From: Paraherbaspirillum soli
Lineage (GTDB): Bacteria; Pseudomonadota; Gammaproteobacteria; Burkholderiales; Burkholderiaceae_D
Length of the DNA: 64,000 bases
Direction: 5' to 3'
Assembly: GCF_042654985.1 (NCBI RefSeq)
Contig: NZ_JBHSMT010000026.1
Span: forward strand, 124,001-188,000
Under the pieces are notes generated by a model. It was not told the DNA's origin and did not search any database. It saw only the letters and a program-made list of their open reading frames with translations. A program made the translations under genes and the position numbers. This document shows positions 16,616-24,690 of this stretch, piece by piece (within the stretch, counting starts at the first letter, position 1; each line of letters begins with the position of its first letter).

Positions 16616-18487
16616 ATGACTGAAGTCGTCGATGTTCCCGACCCGCGCGCGGTGGTGCTGGAGACCGTCGCCAAGCTGCCGAATCTGCCGGGCGTGTATC
16701 GCTATTTCGATGCTGCCGACAATCTCCTGTATGTCGGCAAAGCACGCGACCTGAAGAAGCGCGTATCGAGTTATTTCCAGAAAAATCTCGCCAGTCCGCG
16801 CACCGCCATGATGGTGGCGCGGATCGCGCGCCTGGAAACCACGGTCACCCGCAGCGAAGCGGAAGCGTTGATTCTTGAAAGTAACCTGATCAAGACGCTG
16901 CAGCCGCGTTACAACATCCTTTTTCGCGACGATAAATCCTATCCGTATCTCAAGATCAGCGGGCAGGAGTATCCGCGGATGGCGTATTACCGCGGCGCGG
17001 TCGATAAAAAAAATCAGTACTTCGGCCCGTTCCCGAACGCTTGGGCAGTCAAGGAATCGATGCAGATTCTGCAGAAGGTTTTTTTGCTGCGAACTTGTGA
17101 AGACACGGTATTTGCCAATCGCACGCGGCCTTGCTTGCTGCACCAGATTCAACGTTGCAGCGCTCCCTGCGTCAATCTGATTAGTCACGACGACTACGCG
17201 CTGGATGTCGATAATGCGGCGAAATTTTTACGCGGGCGGCAAACGGAAGTCCTGGCTGCATTGGAAAAAAAGATGCACGCCTATGCGGCTGAACTGAAAT
17301 TCGAACAAGCGGCAGCCGTGCGCAATCAAATCACGGCACTGTCGCGCGTACTGCATCAGCAGAGCATGGAAACCGTTGGCGATAGCGACATCGACATCAT
17401 CGCGGTCATCGTGCAGGGCGGACGTGCCTGCGTCAATCTGGCAATGGTGCGCGGCGGCCGTCATCTGGGCGATCGCGCTTATTTCCCCAGCCAGGTCGAA
17501 GGTGCGCTGGCCGGCACCGGAGAGAGCGAGGCGGAAACCATCGAGGTTGCGGTGCTGAAGGCGTTTCTCGCGCAGCATTACATCGATACCTTCATTCCCG
17601 GCACGCTGATCCTGAATAATGAATTCGACGAACCGGCATTGATGCTGGCGCTAATGGAACAATGCGGACATCGCATCAACCTGGTGTTCCAACCGCAGGG
17701 CCAGCGTCGTCAATGGCTGGAAATGGCGCAAAAGGGCGCCGAAATTTCACTCGCCAGATTGCTGTCCGAGCAGGGTTCGCAACAAGCCCGAACGCGAGCG
17801 CTGGTCGAGGTGCTGGAAATTGAAATTGACGACATCGACAATCTGCGGGCCGAGTGTTTCGATATCAGTCACACCTCTGGCGAAGCGACGCAGGCGTCGT
17901 GCGTGGTGTTCCATCATCACACGATGCAAAACGGTGAATACCGTCGTTACAACATCAAGGACATCACGCCCGGCGACGATTATGCAGCGATGCGCCAGGT
18001 ACTGATGCGGCGTTACGAAAAAGTCGCCAACGGCGACGGCGTGATGCCTGACATCGTATTGATCGACGGCGGCAAAGGCCAGGTTGAAATGGCGCGTCAG
18101 GTGCTGGCCGAACTGGGGCTGGATATCAGCCTGATTGTCGGTGTCGCCAAAGGCGAGGGCCGCAAGGTTGGGCTGGAAACGCTGATCTTTGCCGACGGCC
18201 GCGCTGCGCGCGAGCTGGGTAAAGAATCCGCGGCGTTGATGTTGATCGCGCAGATTCGCGACGAGGCGCATCGCTTCGCGATCACCGGCATGCGCGCCAA
18301 GCGCGCCAAGGCACGTCAGACTTCACGGCTGGAAGAGATCGAAGGAATTGGCGCCAAGCGTCGGCAAAAACTGTTGGCGCGCTTTGGCGGTTTGCGTGGG
18401 GTGGCGGATGCCAGCATCGAGGATATTGCCTCGGTAGAGGGGATTTCCAGGCAGCTGGCGGAGGAAATTTATCGCCAATTGCATTGA
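16616..18487 (+). CDS. uvrC: Excinuclease ABC subunit C
   Basis: Makes the dual incisions in UvrABC nucleotide-excision repair. 623 aa. An N-terminal GIY-YIG nuclease (LPGVYRYFDAADNLLYVGKA, about 22-41) is followed by a Cys-containing region, a UVR motif binding UvrB (ELKFEQAAAVRNQI), the RNase H-like 5' nuclease (ECFDISHTSGEAT, IDGGKGQV) and a C-terminal double helix-hairpin-helix. Only 38 bp after nagZ and 100 bp before pgsA; the uvrC-pgsA pairing is common in proteobacteria. Confidence 0.97.
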   Translation: MTEVVDVPDPRAVVLETVAKLPNLPGVYRYFDAADNLLYVGKARDLKKRVSSYFQKNLASPRTAMMVARIARLETTVTRSEAEALILESNLIKTLQPRYNILFRDDKSYPYLKISGQEYPRMAYYRGAVDKKNQYFGPFPNAWAVKESMQILQKVFLLRTCEDTVFANRTRPCLLHQIQRCSAPCVNLISHDDYALDVDNAAKFLRGRQTEVLAALEKKMHAYAAELKFEQAAAVRNQITALSRVLHQQSMETVGDSDIDIIAVIVQGGRACVNLAMVRGGRHLGDRAYFPSQVEGALAGTGESEAETIEVAVLKAFLAQHYIDTFIPGTLILNNEFDEPALMLALMEQCGHRINLVFQPQGQRRQWLEMAQKGAEISLARLLSEQGSQQARTRALVEVLEIEIDDIDNLRAECFDISHTSGEATQASCVVFHHHTMQNGEYRRYNIKDITPGDDYAAMRQVLMRRYEKVANGDGVMPDIVLIDGGKGQVEMARQVLAELGLDISLIVGVAKGEGRKVGLETLIFADGRAARELGKESAALMLIAQIRDEAHRFAITGMRAKRAKARQTSRLEEIEGIGAKRRQKLLARFGGLRGVADASIEDIASVEGISRQLAEEIYRQLH

Positions 18488-18587
18488 AATCGGATGAGGG
18501 CCATATACTTGCTTGCAGGTTTTGTTTCCCAACTACGGCATACTCCTAGATAATTGGCAATCGGACACCTAGCCTACCATTACATTT

Positions 18588-19181
18588 ATGCCATTTAATA
18601 TTCCTATACTGCTGACCTGGTTGCGAGTTGCATTGATCCCGTTAGTGGTCGGCGTCTTCTATCTCCCTGATATCGGCTTTACGCGACTGCAATTGGGCCT
18701 GGCATCGACCATTGTTTTTATTGTGGCGGCGGCGACTGACTGGTTCGATGGCTTTCTGGCGCGACGCTGGAACCAGACGTCGGCATTCGGCGCATTTCTC
18801 GATCCTGTCGCAGATAAATTGATGGTTGCAGGCGCGTTGTTGGTATTGGTGCATCTGGATCGGGTCCATCCGATCATTGCGTTTATCATTATCGGCCGCG
18901 AGATCGCGATCAGCGCATTGCGCGAGTGGATGGCCCAGATCGGCGCATCAAAATCGGTTGCGGTCAGTTCGATCGGCAAAATTAAAACCACCGCACAAAT
19001 GGTCGCGATCCCAATGTTGTTGTATTATGGCGTCTTGTTCGGCATTGATACGCGTATCTGGGGACAGGTCCTGTTGCTGGTGGCTGCAGTGTTGACGGTC
19101 TGGTCGATGTTTTATTATTTGCGTAAAGCCTGGCCGTTGATCAAAGAGAGTACGGCAGCAAGCGCAGCAAATAAGCCTTGA
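18588..19181 (+). CDS. pgsA: CDP-diacylglycerol-glycerol-3-phosphate 3-phosphatidyltransferase
   Basis: Integral membrane enzyme for the committed step of phosphatidylglycerol synthesis. 197 aa with several hydrophobic helices. The CDP-alcohol phosphotransferase motif DG-x2-AR-x8-G-x3-D-x3-D is complete (DGFLARRW, then GAFLDPVADK at about residues 50-72). It uses CDP-diacylglycerol, the product of CdsA, whose gene starts at the far end of this window. Confidence 0.95.
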   Translation: MPFNIPILLTWLRVALIPLVVGVFYLPDIGFTRLQLGLASTIVFIVAAATDWFDGFLARRWNQTSAFGAFLDPVADKLMVAGALLVLVHLDRVHPIIAFIIIGREIAISALREWMAQIGASKSVAVSSIGKIKTTAQMVAIPMLLYYGVLFGIDTRIWGQVLLLVAAVLTVWSMFYYLRKAWPLIKESTAASAANKP

Positions 19182-19228
19182 TGTTTTGTTGGTGTTTCAA
19201 AAAATTTCGCGAAATATTGTAGATTTTA

Positions 19229-19256
19229 TTGACAGCACCTTTAAATCGTCTATAAT
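19229..19256 (+). promoter_or_regulatory. Consensus sigma-70 promoter of the tRNA cluster
   Basis: TTGACA at 19229-19234 and TATAAT at 19251-19256, separated by 16 bp. Both hexamers match the consensus exactly. Transcription would start near 19263, about 30 bp ahead of the first tRNA-Gly. Confidence 0.85.
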
Positions 19257-19292
19257 GCTGTCTCTGTTGTTGATGCAGCAGAAGAAGTAAAT

Positions 19293-19368
19293 GCGGGAGT
19301 AGCTCAGTTGGTAGAGCGCAACCTTGCCAAGGTTGAGGTCGAGAGTTCGAGACTCTTCTCCCGCTCCA
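19293..19368 (+). tRNA. tRNA-Gly (anticodon GCC), copy 1
   Basis: 76 nt including an encoded CCA. The acceptor stem GCGGGAG pairs with CTCCCGC, followed by the D arm with AGCTCAGTTGGTAGAGC and the anticodon loop CTTGCCAAG. The T arm holds GTTCGAG. Identical base for base to the copy at 19576-19651. Confidence 0.97.
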
Positions 19369-19378
19369 GATTCAAAAG

Positions 19379-19408
19379 AGGAAGCTGGAAAAAGCTTCCT
19401 TTTTTTAT
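19379..19408 (+). terminator. Intrinsic terminator after tRNA-Gly copy 1
   Basis: AGGAAGCT pairs with AGCTTCCT around a 6-base loop, followed by a run of seven T. It lies 10 bp after the first tRNA, so the downstream tRNAs depend on read-through or on another promoter in 19409-19490, where I see no clear one. Confidence 0.75.
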
Positions 19409-19490
19409 TATGTGAAGTCGGTTTGGTCGCGGTATTAGCCAGTGCTAATGCAGGCAGCGTAGCTTTAATCTCACGTAAGTTAGTACCCTT

Positions 19491-19564
19491 GGCGGGGTAG
19501 CAAAGTGGTTATGCAGCGGCCTGCAAAGCCGTTTACGCCGGTTCGATCCCGACCCCCGCCTCCA
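19491..19564 (+). tRNA. tRNA-Cys (anticodon GCA)
   Basis: 74 nt with encoded CCA. The acceptor stem GGCGGGG pairs with CCCCGCC; the anticodon loop reads CTGCAAA; the T loop has GTTCGATCC. It lies between two identical tRNA-Gly genes. Confidence 0.96.
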
Positions 19565-19575
19565 AAACTCCATAT

Positions 19576-19651
19576 GCGGGAGTAGCTCAGTTGGTAGAGC
19601 GCAACCTTGCCAAGGTTGAGGTCGAGAGTTCGAGACTCTTCTCCCGCTCCA
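19576..19651 (+). tRNA. tRNA-Gly (anticodon GCC), copy 2
   Basis: 76 nt, identical to the copy at 19293-19368, 11 bp after tRNA-Cys. The direct repeat has a period of 283 bp. Confidence 0.97.
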
Positions 19652-19657
19652 AATTCC

Positions 19658-19689
19658 AAGAAGGGAAGATGACTGAAATTTCCCTTCTT
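19658..19689 (+). terminator. Hairpin after the tRNA cluster (weak terminator)
   Basis: AAGAAGGGAA pairs with TTCCCTTCTT around a 12-base loop. It lies 6 bp after the last tRNA but has no T-run, so termination is less certain. It may instead be a 3' processing signal. Confidence 0.45.
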
Positions 19690-19841
19690 ATCCACCACAG
19701 AATCGTGGTGCGATATCTTCTCAAGATATGTTTTGTGGATTGTTCTGCGATACATAGCCGATACAAGAGTAGATTCACCTTTCGCCGGGGCCACTTTCCA
19801 GATAGGACTGGGTTTCGGGAATCTTCTCCTGTATCGGTAAT

Positions 19842-19869
19842 AAAAAAGCCCGCTTTTGCGGGCTTTTTT
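19842..19869 (-). terminator. Terminator of katA
   Basis: AAAAAAGCCCGC-TTTT-GCGGGCTTTTTT is a compact GC stem flanked by A- and T-runs on both sides, so it can act in both directions. It lies 17 bp beyond the katA stop and also shields katA from the tRNA side. Confidence 0.85.
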
Positions 19870-19886
19870 GTTGGCCGACGATCAGC

Positions 19887-21314
19887 TTATAGACCCAGCG
19901 CTTTCGCCACACCCGCTCCATATGCCGGATCGGCTTTGGTGCAGTTGGCAATATGCCGCAGCTGTATTTCTTTCGCGGCGCCGCCGATGGCCCGTGCCGT
20001 ATTGTCGAACAGGCGCTGCTGTTCATCCGCGCTCATCAACTGGAACAGAGCCCGCGGCTGCGAATAATAGTCATCGTCGACGCGGTGATTCCAGTGGTCC
20101 GCCATGCCTTCGATCGCTAGCGGCGGTTCGGCGAAGTCCGGCTGGTTCTGCCATTCGCCTTTGCTGTTCGGCTCGTAGCCGATGGTGCCGCCATGATTAT
20201 TATCGATCCGCATCGCGCCATCGCGGTGCGAGGCATGGAATGGGCACTTCGGCGCATTGACCGGGATTTGATGATGGTTGACGCCCAGGCGATAGCGCTG
20301 TGCGTCGCCGTAAGAAAACAACCGTCCTTGCAGCATCTTGTCCGGCGAAAAGCTAATGCCTGGAACCACGTTGGCGGGATTGAACGCTGCTTGCTCAACC
20401 TCGGCAAAATAGTTCTCGGGATTGCGGTTCAATTCCAGCATGCCGACTTCGATCAGCGGGTAATCCTTGCGCGGCCAGACTTTGGTCAGATCGAAGGGAT
20501 TGATGTGATAGGTGCCGGCTTCTTTCTCCGGCATGATTTGCACAAACAATTTCCAGCGCGGGAAGTCTTTGTTCTCGATGCTGTCGAACAGATCGCGTTG
20601 CGCGCTTTCGCGATCGCGGCCGACTAATTCCGTCGCTTCCGCATCGGTCATGTTTTCGATGCCTTGCATCGTCTTGAACGTGAACTTGACCCAATGGCGT
20701 TCGTTCTTGGCATTGATGAAACTGAAGGTGTGGCTGCCGAAGCCATGCATGTGGCGGTAGGTGCGCGGCAGGCCGCGATCGCCCATCACGATGGTGATCT
20801 GGTGCAGCGCTTCCGGCAGCAAAGTCCAGAAATCCCAATTATTGTCGGCGCTGCGCAAATTGGTTTTCGGATCGCGTTTGACGGCGCGGTTCAGATCCGG
20901 AAAATTCAGTGGGTCGCGCAAGAAAAATACCGGAGTGTTGTTGCCCACCAGGTCCCAGTTGCCTTCTTCGGTATAAAACTTGACCGCAAAGCCGCGAATG
21001 TCCCGTTCCGCATCGGCCGCGCCACGTTCGCCGGCGACTGTCGAAAAGCGCAAAAACAAATCGGTCTTTTTGCCGATTTCAGAAAAAATCTTGGCCTTCG
21101 TATATTGGGTGATGTCATGGGTGACGGTGAACGTGCCGTAGGCGCCGGAGCCCTTGGCATGCATGCGGCGTTCCGGAATCACTTCGCGGTCAAAGTGTGC
21201 CAGCTTCTCCAGAAACCATACGTCTTGCAATAATGCAGGGCCGCGCGGTCCGGCAGTTTGTATATTCTGATTGTCGACCACCGGTGCGCCGGCTGCGGTT
21301 GTAAGCTTTTTCAT
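19887..21314 (-). CDS. katA: Monofunctional haem catalase (small-subunit type)
   Basis: Decomposes hydrogen peroxide. 475 aa, the size of clade 3 small-subunit catalases. The distal histidine is His52 in PERRMHAKGSGAYG, the active-site Asn lies in NNTPVFFLRDP, and the haem-ligand Tyr lies in RLFSYGDAQRYRLG. The proximal NADPH-type region HRDGAMR is present. The ATG at 21314 has AAAGG 8 bp upstream; an in-frame TTG 15 bp earlier is less likely. It is monocistronic, with its own terminator and an AT-rich promoter region of about 120 bp. Confidence 0.96.
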   Translation of the reverse strand: MKKLTTAAGAPVVDNQNIQTAGPRGPALLQDVWFLEKLAHFDREVIPERRMHAKGSGAYGTFTVTHDITQYTKAKIFSEIGKKTDLFLRFSTVAGERGAADAERDIRGFAVKFYTEEGNWDLVGNNTPVFFLRDPLNFPDLNRAVKRDPKTNLRSADNNWDFWTLLPEALHQITIVMGDRGLPRTYRHMHGFGSHTFSFINAKNERHWVKFTFKTMQGIENMTDAEATELVGRDRESAQRDLFDSIENKDFPRWKLFVQIMPEKEAGTYHINPFDLTKVWPRKDYPLIEVGMLELNRNPENYFAEVEQAAFNPANVVPGISFSPDKMLQGRLFSYGDAQRYRLGVNHHQIPVNAPKCPFHASHRDGAMRIDNNHGGTIGYEPNSKGEWQNQPDFAEPPLAIEGMADHWNHRVDDDYYSQPRALFQLMSADEQQRLFDNTARAIGGAAKEIQLRHIANCTKADPAYGAGVAKALGL

Positions 21315-21406
21315 GTGATGACCTTTCAAGTGCGGGAGGGGAATTTCTATTGGTTATTATGCACAATGCGAATGAATAGATAAAATTAATTTTATATTTA
21401 ATTTTA

Positions 21407-21421
21407 ATAGTTATTGTCTAC
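21407..21421 (-). promoter_or_regulatory. Possible OxyR half-site upstream of katA
   Basis: ATAG-N7-CTAC resembles half of the OxyR operator (ATAG-N7-CTAT repeats). It lies about 95 bp upstream of the katA start, inside a strikingly AT-rich tract (21375-21420). The second half-site is not convincing. Inference based on motif and on katA being a usual OxyR target. Confidence 0.25.
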
Positions 21422-21435
21422 CATTGTGAAAGCGC

Positions 21436-22308
21436 TCATACCTCCGGCAGCGGCGTCCGCTCATCGTCGCCGGGCACTGGATCGAAGCGTTGCTCGCGCC
21501 ATTTGTCCTTTGCGGCGTCGATCTTAGCCTGATCGCTGGCAACGAAATTCCACCAAATCAAGCGCGGCCCATTGATAGGCGCACCGCCCAGCAGCATCAA
21601 CTGGGACGCCTCGTTGGCTTTAATTTCAACCGCCGTCGCAGGCTTCAGCACTGCCAGCACACCCGCTTCCAGCACATCGCCATCAATCGTGATGCGGCCG
21701 CTGAGGACATACACTGCTTGCTCCGGGTATTCCGGCGCCAGCGTGAAATGGGCATCGGCCGCCATCTCGGCAGCCACATATAAGGTCGGCGAATGGACCG
21801 TGACAGGCGACTCCCGGCCGAATGCGCGGCCGGCGATCACGCGCAGCTGATAGCCGTCGCCGCTGACCAACGGCAGCGTTGCCGCCGCATGATGCGAAAA
21901 GGCCGGGGCGCATTCTTCGTCGGCCAGCGGCAGCGCAACCCAGGTCTGGATGCCGTGCAGACGCCAGCCGCTGGCGCGTTTGGCATCCGGTGTGCGTTCA
22001 GCATGGACAATGCCGCGGCCCGCGGTCATCCAGTTGACGTCGCCGGGAATGATCTGCTGGTCGTTGCCCAGACTGTCATGGTGGCGAATCGCGCCTTCGA
22101 ACAGGTAGGTGACGGTGGCCAGGCCAATGTGTGGATGCGGACGAACGTTGATGCCTTCGCCAACGGCGAATTCGACCGGTCCCATATGATCAAAGAAAAG
22201 AAAGGGGCCAACGCTTTGATGGCGACCTGCCGGCAGTACGCGGCGCACCGTCAACTCGCCCAAATCGCGGGCGCGACCCGGAATACGATAAGCAATCGAG
22301 TCCTTCAT
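21436..22308 (-). CDS. Pirin family protein
   Basis: Bicupin of 290 aa. The N-terminal cupin carries the metal-binding pattern RPHPHIGLATVTYLFEG and the later GRGIVHAERTP; pirins bind iron there. Bacterial pirins include quercetin 2,3-dioxygenases and stress-linked regulators, but the natural substrate here cannot be told from sequence. The ATG at 22308 has GGGAGA 7 bp upstream. It is downstream on the same strand as the ferritin-like gene and upstream of katA; with both neighbours, a link to iron or oxidative stress is possible but inferred. Confidence 0.88.
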   Translation of the reverse strand: MKDSIAYRIPGRARDLGELTVRRVLPAGRHQSVGPFLFFDHMGPVEFAVGEGINVRPHPHIGLATVTYLFEGAIRHHDSLGNDQQIIPGDVNWMTAGRGIVHAERTPDAKRASGWRLHGIQTWVALPLADEECAPAFSHHAAATLPLVSGDGYQLRVIAGRAFGRESPVTVHSPTLYVAAEMAADAHFTLAPEYPEQAVYVLSGRITIDGDVLEAGVLAVLKPATAVEIKANEASQLMLLGGAPINGPRLIWWNFVASDQAKIDAAKDKWREQRFDPVPGDDERTPLPEV

Positions 22309-22480
22309 ATGATCTCCCGTTGGGTAAATAAGAATCAAAGCATAAGACCTGTTGGGCTATAAATCTTTCAACATAGGTCAACAGGCTATGGCCGGCGCGA
22401 ATTTAGGAGGTAGGGGGGATTGTAGATATAGGCAGCCGCAGTCGCAATCGGATAAGAGTCCGTGCCAATAGCCGTAATCG

Positions 22481-23311
22481 CTAGCGGAAAAATACCCGAT
22501 TCATGATCTGCGTCGCCGGATAGGTCACCAGCGACTGTATCGTTGCCGGCAAGTCGAGTGGCCGCATGATCATCTTGATGGCCATGTCGGCCGATAAATT
22601 GGTGCGCACCGTTTTATTCATCTTGGCGCTGATTTTTTGCCGGCGTGCCGGATCATTGGCGAGTTCCGGTGAGCGCATCTTGTGTACGTGACGCAGCGCG
22701 CATGCAGCGTCCTCGTTCCGCATTTCCATGATGCGGCGGCGCAAGGCGCCGAAGATGCGACGGCGGCCCAGTCCTTCCTGTTGCCGGAAACGACGGAAGT
22801 AGCGGAAGAAATGTTTGTAGTGATTGACTTCATCACGGGCGATGCGGGATGCCAGGTCGCGCAGCACCGGCTCATCGGTGCTACGTGCCAGCGCGTGATA
22901 GAGCGTGGCAGTGCCGGCCTCTACCACGCAGCGCGCCGCCATCTCGAGCGCCTTGCTGGGCTCCAGTAGCTCGACCTTGCAATACGTTGAGTATTCATCG
23001 AGAAAGCTGCGATACGCAGTTTCCCATTCAAATTCCGGCCACACATGGTTGACATACGCCCGTAGCGCTTGTCCGTGCTGCAATTCTTCGACTTCCCATT
23101 GATCGTGTAGCCAATTGGAAATCTCCGGTTCATCGCCGTAATAAGCGACCAGGTTTTGCGTGTACAGATCGGAGCCGCTTTCGACAAATGATGCGCAGGT
23201 CACCAAATAGAAAAGGTTTTCATCAGGCCTGACATGCGCAATATCAATCTGTGAAAAATCGAGATCCGAAATTTTCCAATGCGCATGCATTTCGCGGCCT
23301 TCTTTATTCAT
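22481..23311 (-). CDS. Ferritin-like di-iron domain protein of unknown function
   Basis: 276 residues, predicted mostly helical. It has the spaced carboxylate/histidine pattern of a di-iron four-helix bundle: Glu in SFVESGSDLY, WEVEELQHGQAL (ExxH), VVEAGTATLYHAL and RDEVNHYKHFF (ExxH). This suggests a ferritin-like oxidase, desaturase or rubrerythrin relative; the substrate is unknown. The C-terminal 80 residues are basic and Met-rich. The start at ATG 23311 is supported by GGAGAGA 6-7 bp upstream; the frame is open further upstream without a better start. Confidence 0.75.
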   Translation of the reverse strand: MNKEGREMHAHWKISDLDFSQIDIAHVRPDENLFYLVTCASFVESGSDLYTQNLVAYYGDEPEISNWLHDQWEVEELQHGQALRAYVNHVWPEFEWETAYRSFLDEYSTYCKVELLEPSKALEMAARCVVEAGTATLYHALARSTDEPVLRDLASRIARDEVNHYKHFFRYFRRFRQQEGLGRRRIFGALRRRIMEMRNEDAACALRHVHKMRSPELANDPARRQKISAKMNKTVRTNLSADMAIKMIMRPLDLPATIQSLVTYPATQIMNRVFFR

Positions 23312-23483
23312 GATCAATCTCTCCATGCGTTGTGACTGACAGTGGTGAAAGAACGTTAGGTCGACGGACTGGCTACTATATGACGCGTACCTTGGCACAT
23401 CGTTCACGGTACACGATTCCTTGGCGCTGTGCATAGGCCGCACTCGTGCTAGGATAAAAATCTTACTGGCAAGCGAGGCGAAA

Positions 23484-23723
23484 ATGAGCGATCAAGATAC
23501 AACAGGCGATAAGGTCGAATATCGTGGTTATGTCATTCTGGCAAAGCCGGTGCAAGGGCATGACGATCTTTGGCATGACGGCTATCAAATTCTAAAAGCG
23601 GGCGCCAGCGTGTCCAGCCGCACCAACACCGAAAGCGCTCATGCCAGCCGCAGCAGCGCCTACGACAGCAGTATCGAATTTGCCAAGATCGAGGTCGATA
23701 ACCTGGTCGCGCTGACCGGGTGA
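23484..23723 (+). CDS. Small conserved-looking hypothetical protein
   Basis: 79 aa, no membrane segment, slightly acidic. It opens with a charged MSDQDTTGDK stretch, followed by a compact domain (VEYRGYVILAKPVQG, then WHDGYQILKAG) and a Ser/Ala-rich C-terminal helix. I do not recognise the family. The start has GAGGCG 5 bp upstream. It lies divergent from the ferritin-like gene, with about 170 bp between the starts. Confidence 0.6.
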   Translation: MSDQDTTGDKVEYRGYVILAKPVQGHDDLWHDGYQILKAGASVSSRTNTESAHASRSSAYDSSIEFAKIEVDNLVALTG

Positions 23724-23764
23724 TTGGTTCCAATCCGCATTGGAATAACCGCAGCGGGGCACTC

Positions 23765-23935
23765 ATGAACATTCATGCATTGACTGCAGTACGGAACAGG
23801 ATGGCGGTTCATCGGGTCCCGGAACCGAGTCCGGCAGAAGGGCCGATACCGTTTCCCGGTCCGCCGCCGGTTCCGGAGCAGGAGCCGGTGCCGGATCATA
23901 ATCCGTCGGCACCAGGACAAGCGGCAGGAAGTTGA
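23765..23935 (+). CDS. Possible short proline-rich protein
   Basis: A 56-residue frame whose second half is almost only Pro, Glu, Val, Gly and Ala (PEPSPAEGPIPFPGPPPVPEQ and onward). Similar short Pro/Glu-rich proteins are annotated in other Burkholderiales without known function. A weak GGGGC ribosome site precedes ATG 23765, and it follows the previous small gene by 41 bp. It could be a chance frame in GC-rich DNA; low confidence. Confidence 0.35.
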   Translation: MNIHALTAVRNRMAVHRVPEPSPAEGPIPFPGPPPVPEQEPVPDHNPSAPGQAAGS

Positions 23936-23949
23936 CGTTAGGGTGCCCG

Positions 23950-24606
23950 TTAGTGGTGCGCCCGCCCGAGCTTGTGTTCAAGCCGGCTTTGCACCCGTTC
24001 GAAACAAAGACTCAGGCACCAATAGATGAGCGCGGCTGCCAGATAGAGCGGCAATGGGCGGAAAGTCACGGCGATGATTTCCTTGGTGGCCAACATCAGT
24101 TCGGTCACCGTGATGACGGATACCAGCGAAGTGTCTTTGATCAGGCTGATCAGGGTATTGCTCATCGAAGGTATCGCAATCCGGATGGCCTGCGGAATCA
24201 CGATGTAGCGTAGCGTTTGCCAGTAATTCAAGCCGAGGCTGTAACTGGCGCCCCACTGATCCTTGTCGACCCCCAGAATCGCACCGCGCAGGCTCTCCGA
24301 TAGATAGGCGCCGGCGTTCAGGCTTAATGCCAGGATGCCGGCGGTCAGCGGCGAGAAGCTGATGCCGATGCTGGGGAGACCGTAATAAATGACGAAAATC
24401 TGCACCAGCAGCGGCGTGCCGCGCATCAGGCTGACATAGATGCTGGCCGGCCAGCGGACCGGGCGCTGCGGCAAGATGCGCGCCACCGCCAACGGAAAAC
24501 CGAGCAGCAGTCCGCCCAGCATCGAGGCAATCGCAAAGAGCAAGGTATAGCCGACACCTTTGAGCAAGGTCGGTGCCGCCTGCTGTAGCAATTCCAGTAT
24601 TTCCAT
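23950..24606 (-). CDS. Amino-acid ABC transporter permease (cystine/polar amino acid type)
   Basis: 218 aa with about five hydrophobic helices and the HisM/GlnP-type permease signature (ARGTPLLVQ-like MRGTPLLVQIFVIYYG near residues 64-79, and the EAA loop SYSLGLNYWQTLRYIVIPQAIRIAIP). It closely resembles the YecS/TcyL group. It is encoded 84 bp downstream of a matching binding protein, but a terminator hairpin lies between them and there is no ATPase gene next to it, so the ATP-binding subunit must come from elsewhere. Confidence 0.9.
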   Translation of the reverse strand: MEILELLQQAAPTLLKGVGYTLLFAIASMLGGLLLGFPLAVARILPQRPVRWPASIYVSLMRGTPLLVQIFVIYYGLPSIGISFSPLTAGILALSLNAGAYLSESLRGAILGVDKDQWGASYSLGLNYWQTLRYIVIPQAIRIAIPSMSNTLISLIKDTSLVSVITVTELMLATKEIIAVTFRPLPLYLAAALIYWCLSLCFERVQSRLEHKLGRAHH

Positions 24607-24618
24607 ATTCTCTCTGTC

Positions 24619-24648
24619 AAAAAAACATCCCCGCAGTGAGCGGGGATG
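24619..24648 (-). terminator. Intrinsic terminator between binding protein and permease genes
   Basis: Read on the minus strand, CATCCCCGC pairs with GCGGGGATG around a 5-base loop and is followed by TTTTTTT. It lies about 40 bp after the binding-protein stop and 12 bp before the permease ATG. It would attenuate permease expression relative to the binding protein. Confidence 0.8.
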
Positions 24649-24690
24649 GCGGGGTGGGCAATTGTACCGTGAGCGCTATGCAAAGCGGCC

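Noticed and set aside
24607..24690. Riboswitch between the binding-protein and permease genes
   Set aside because: The gap is short and is explained by a simple intrinsic terminator; no aptamer-sized structure fits.
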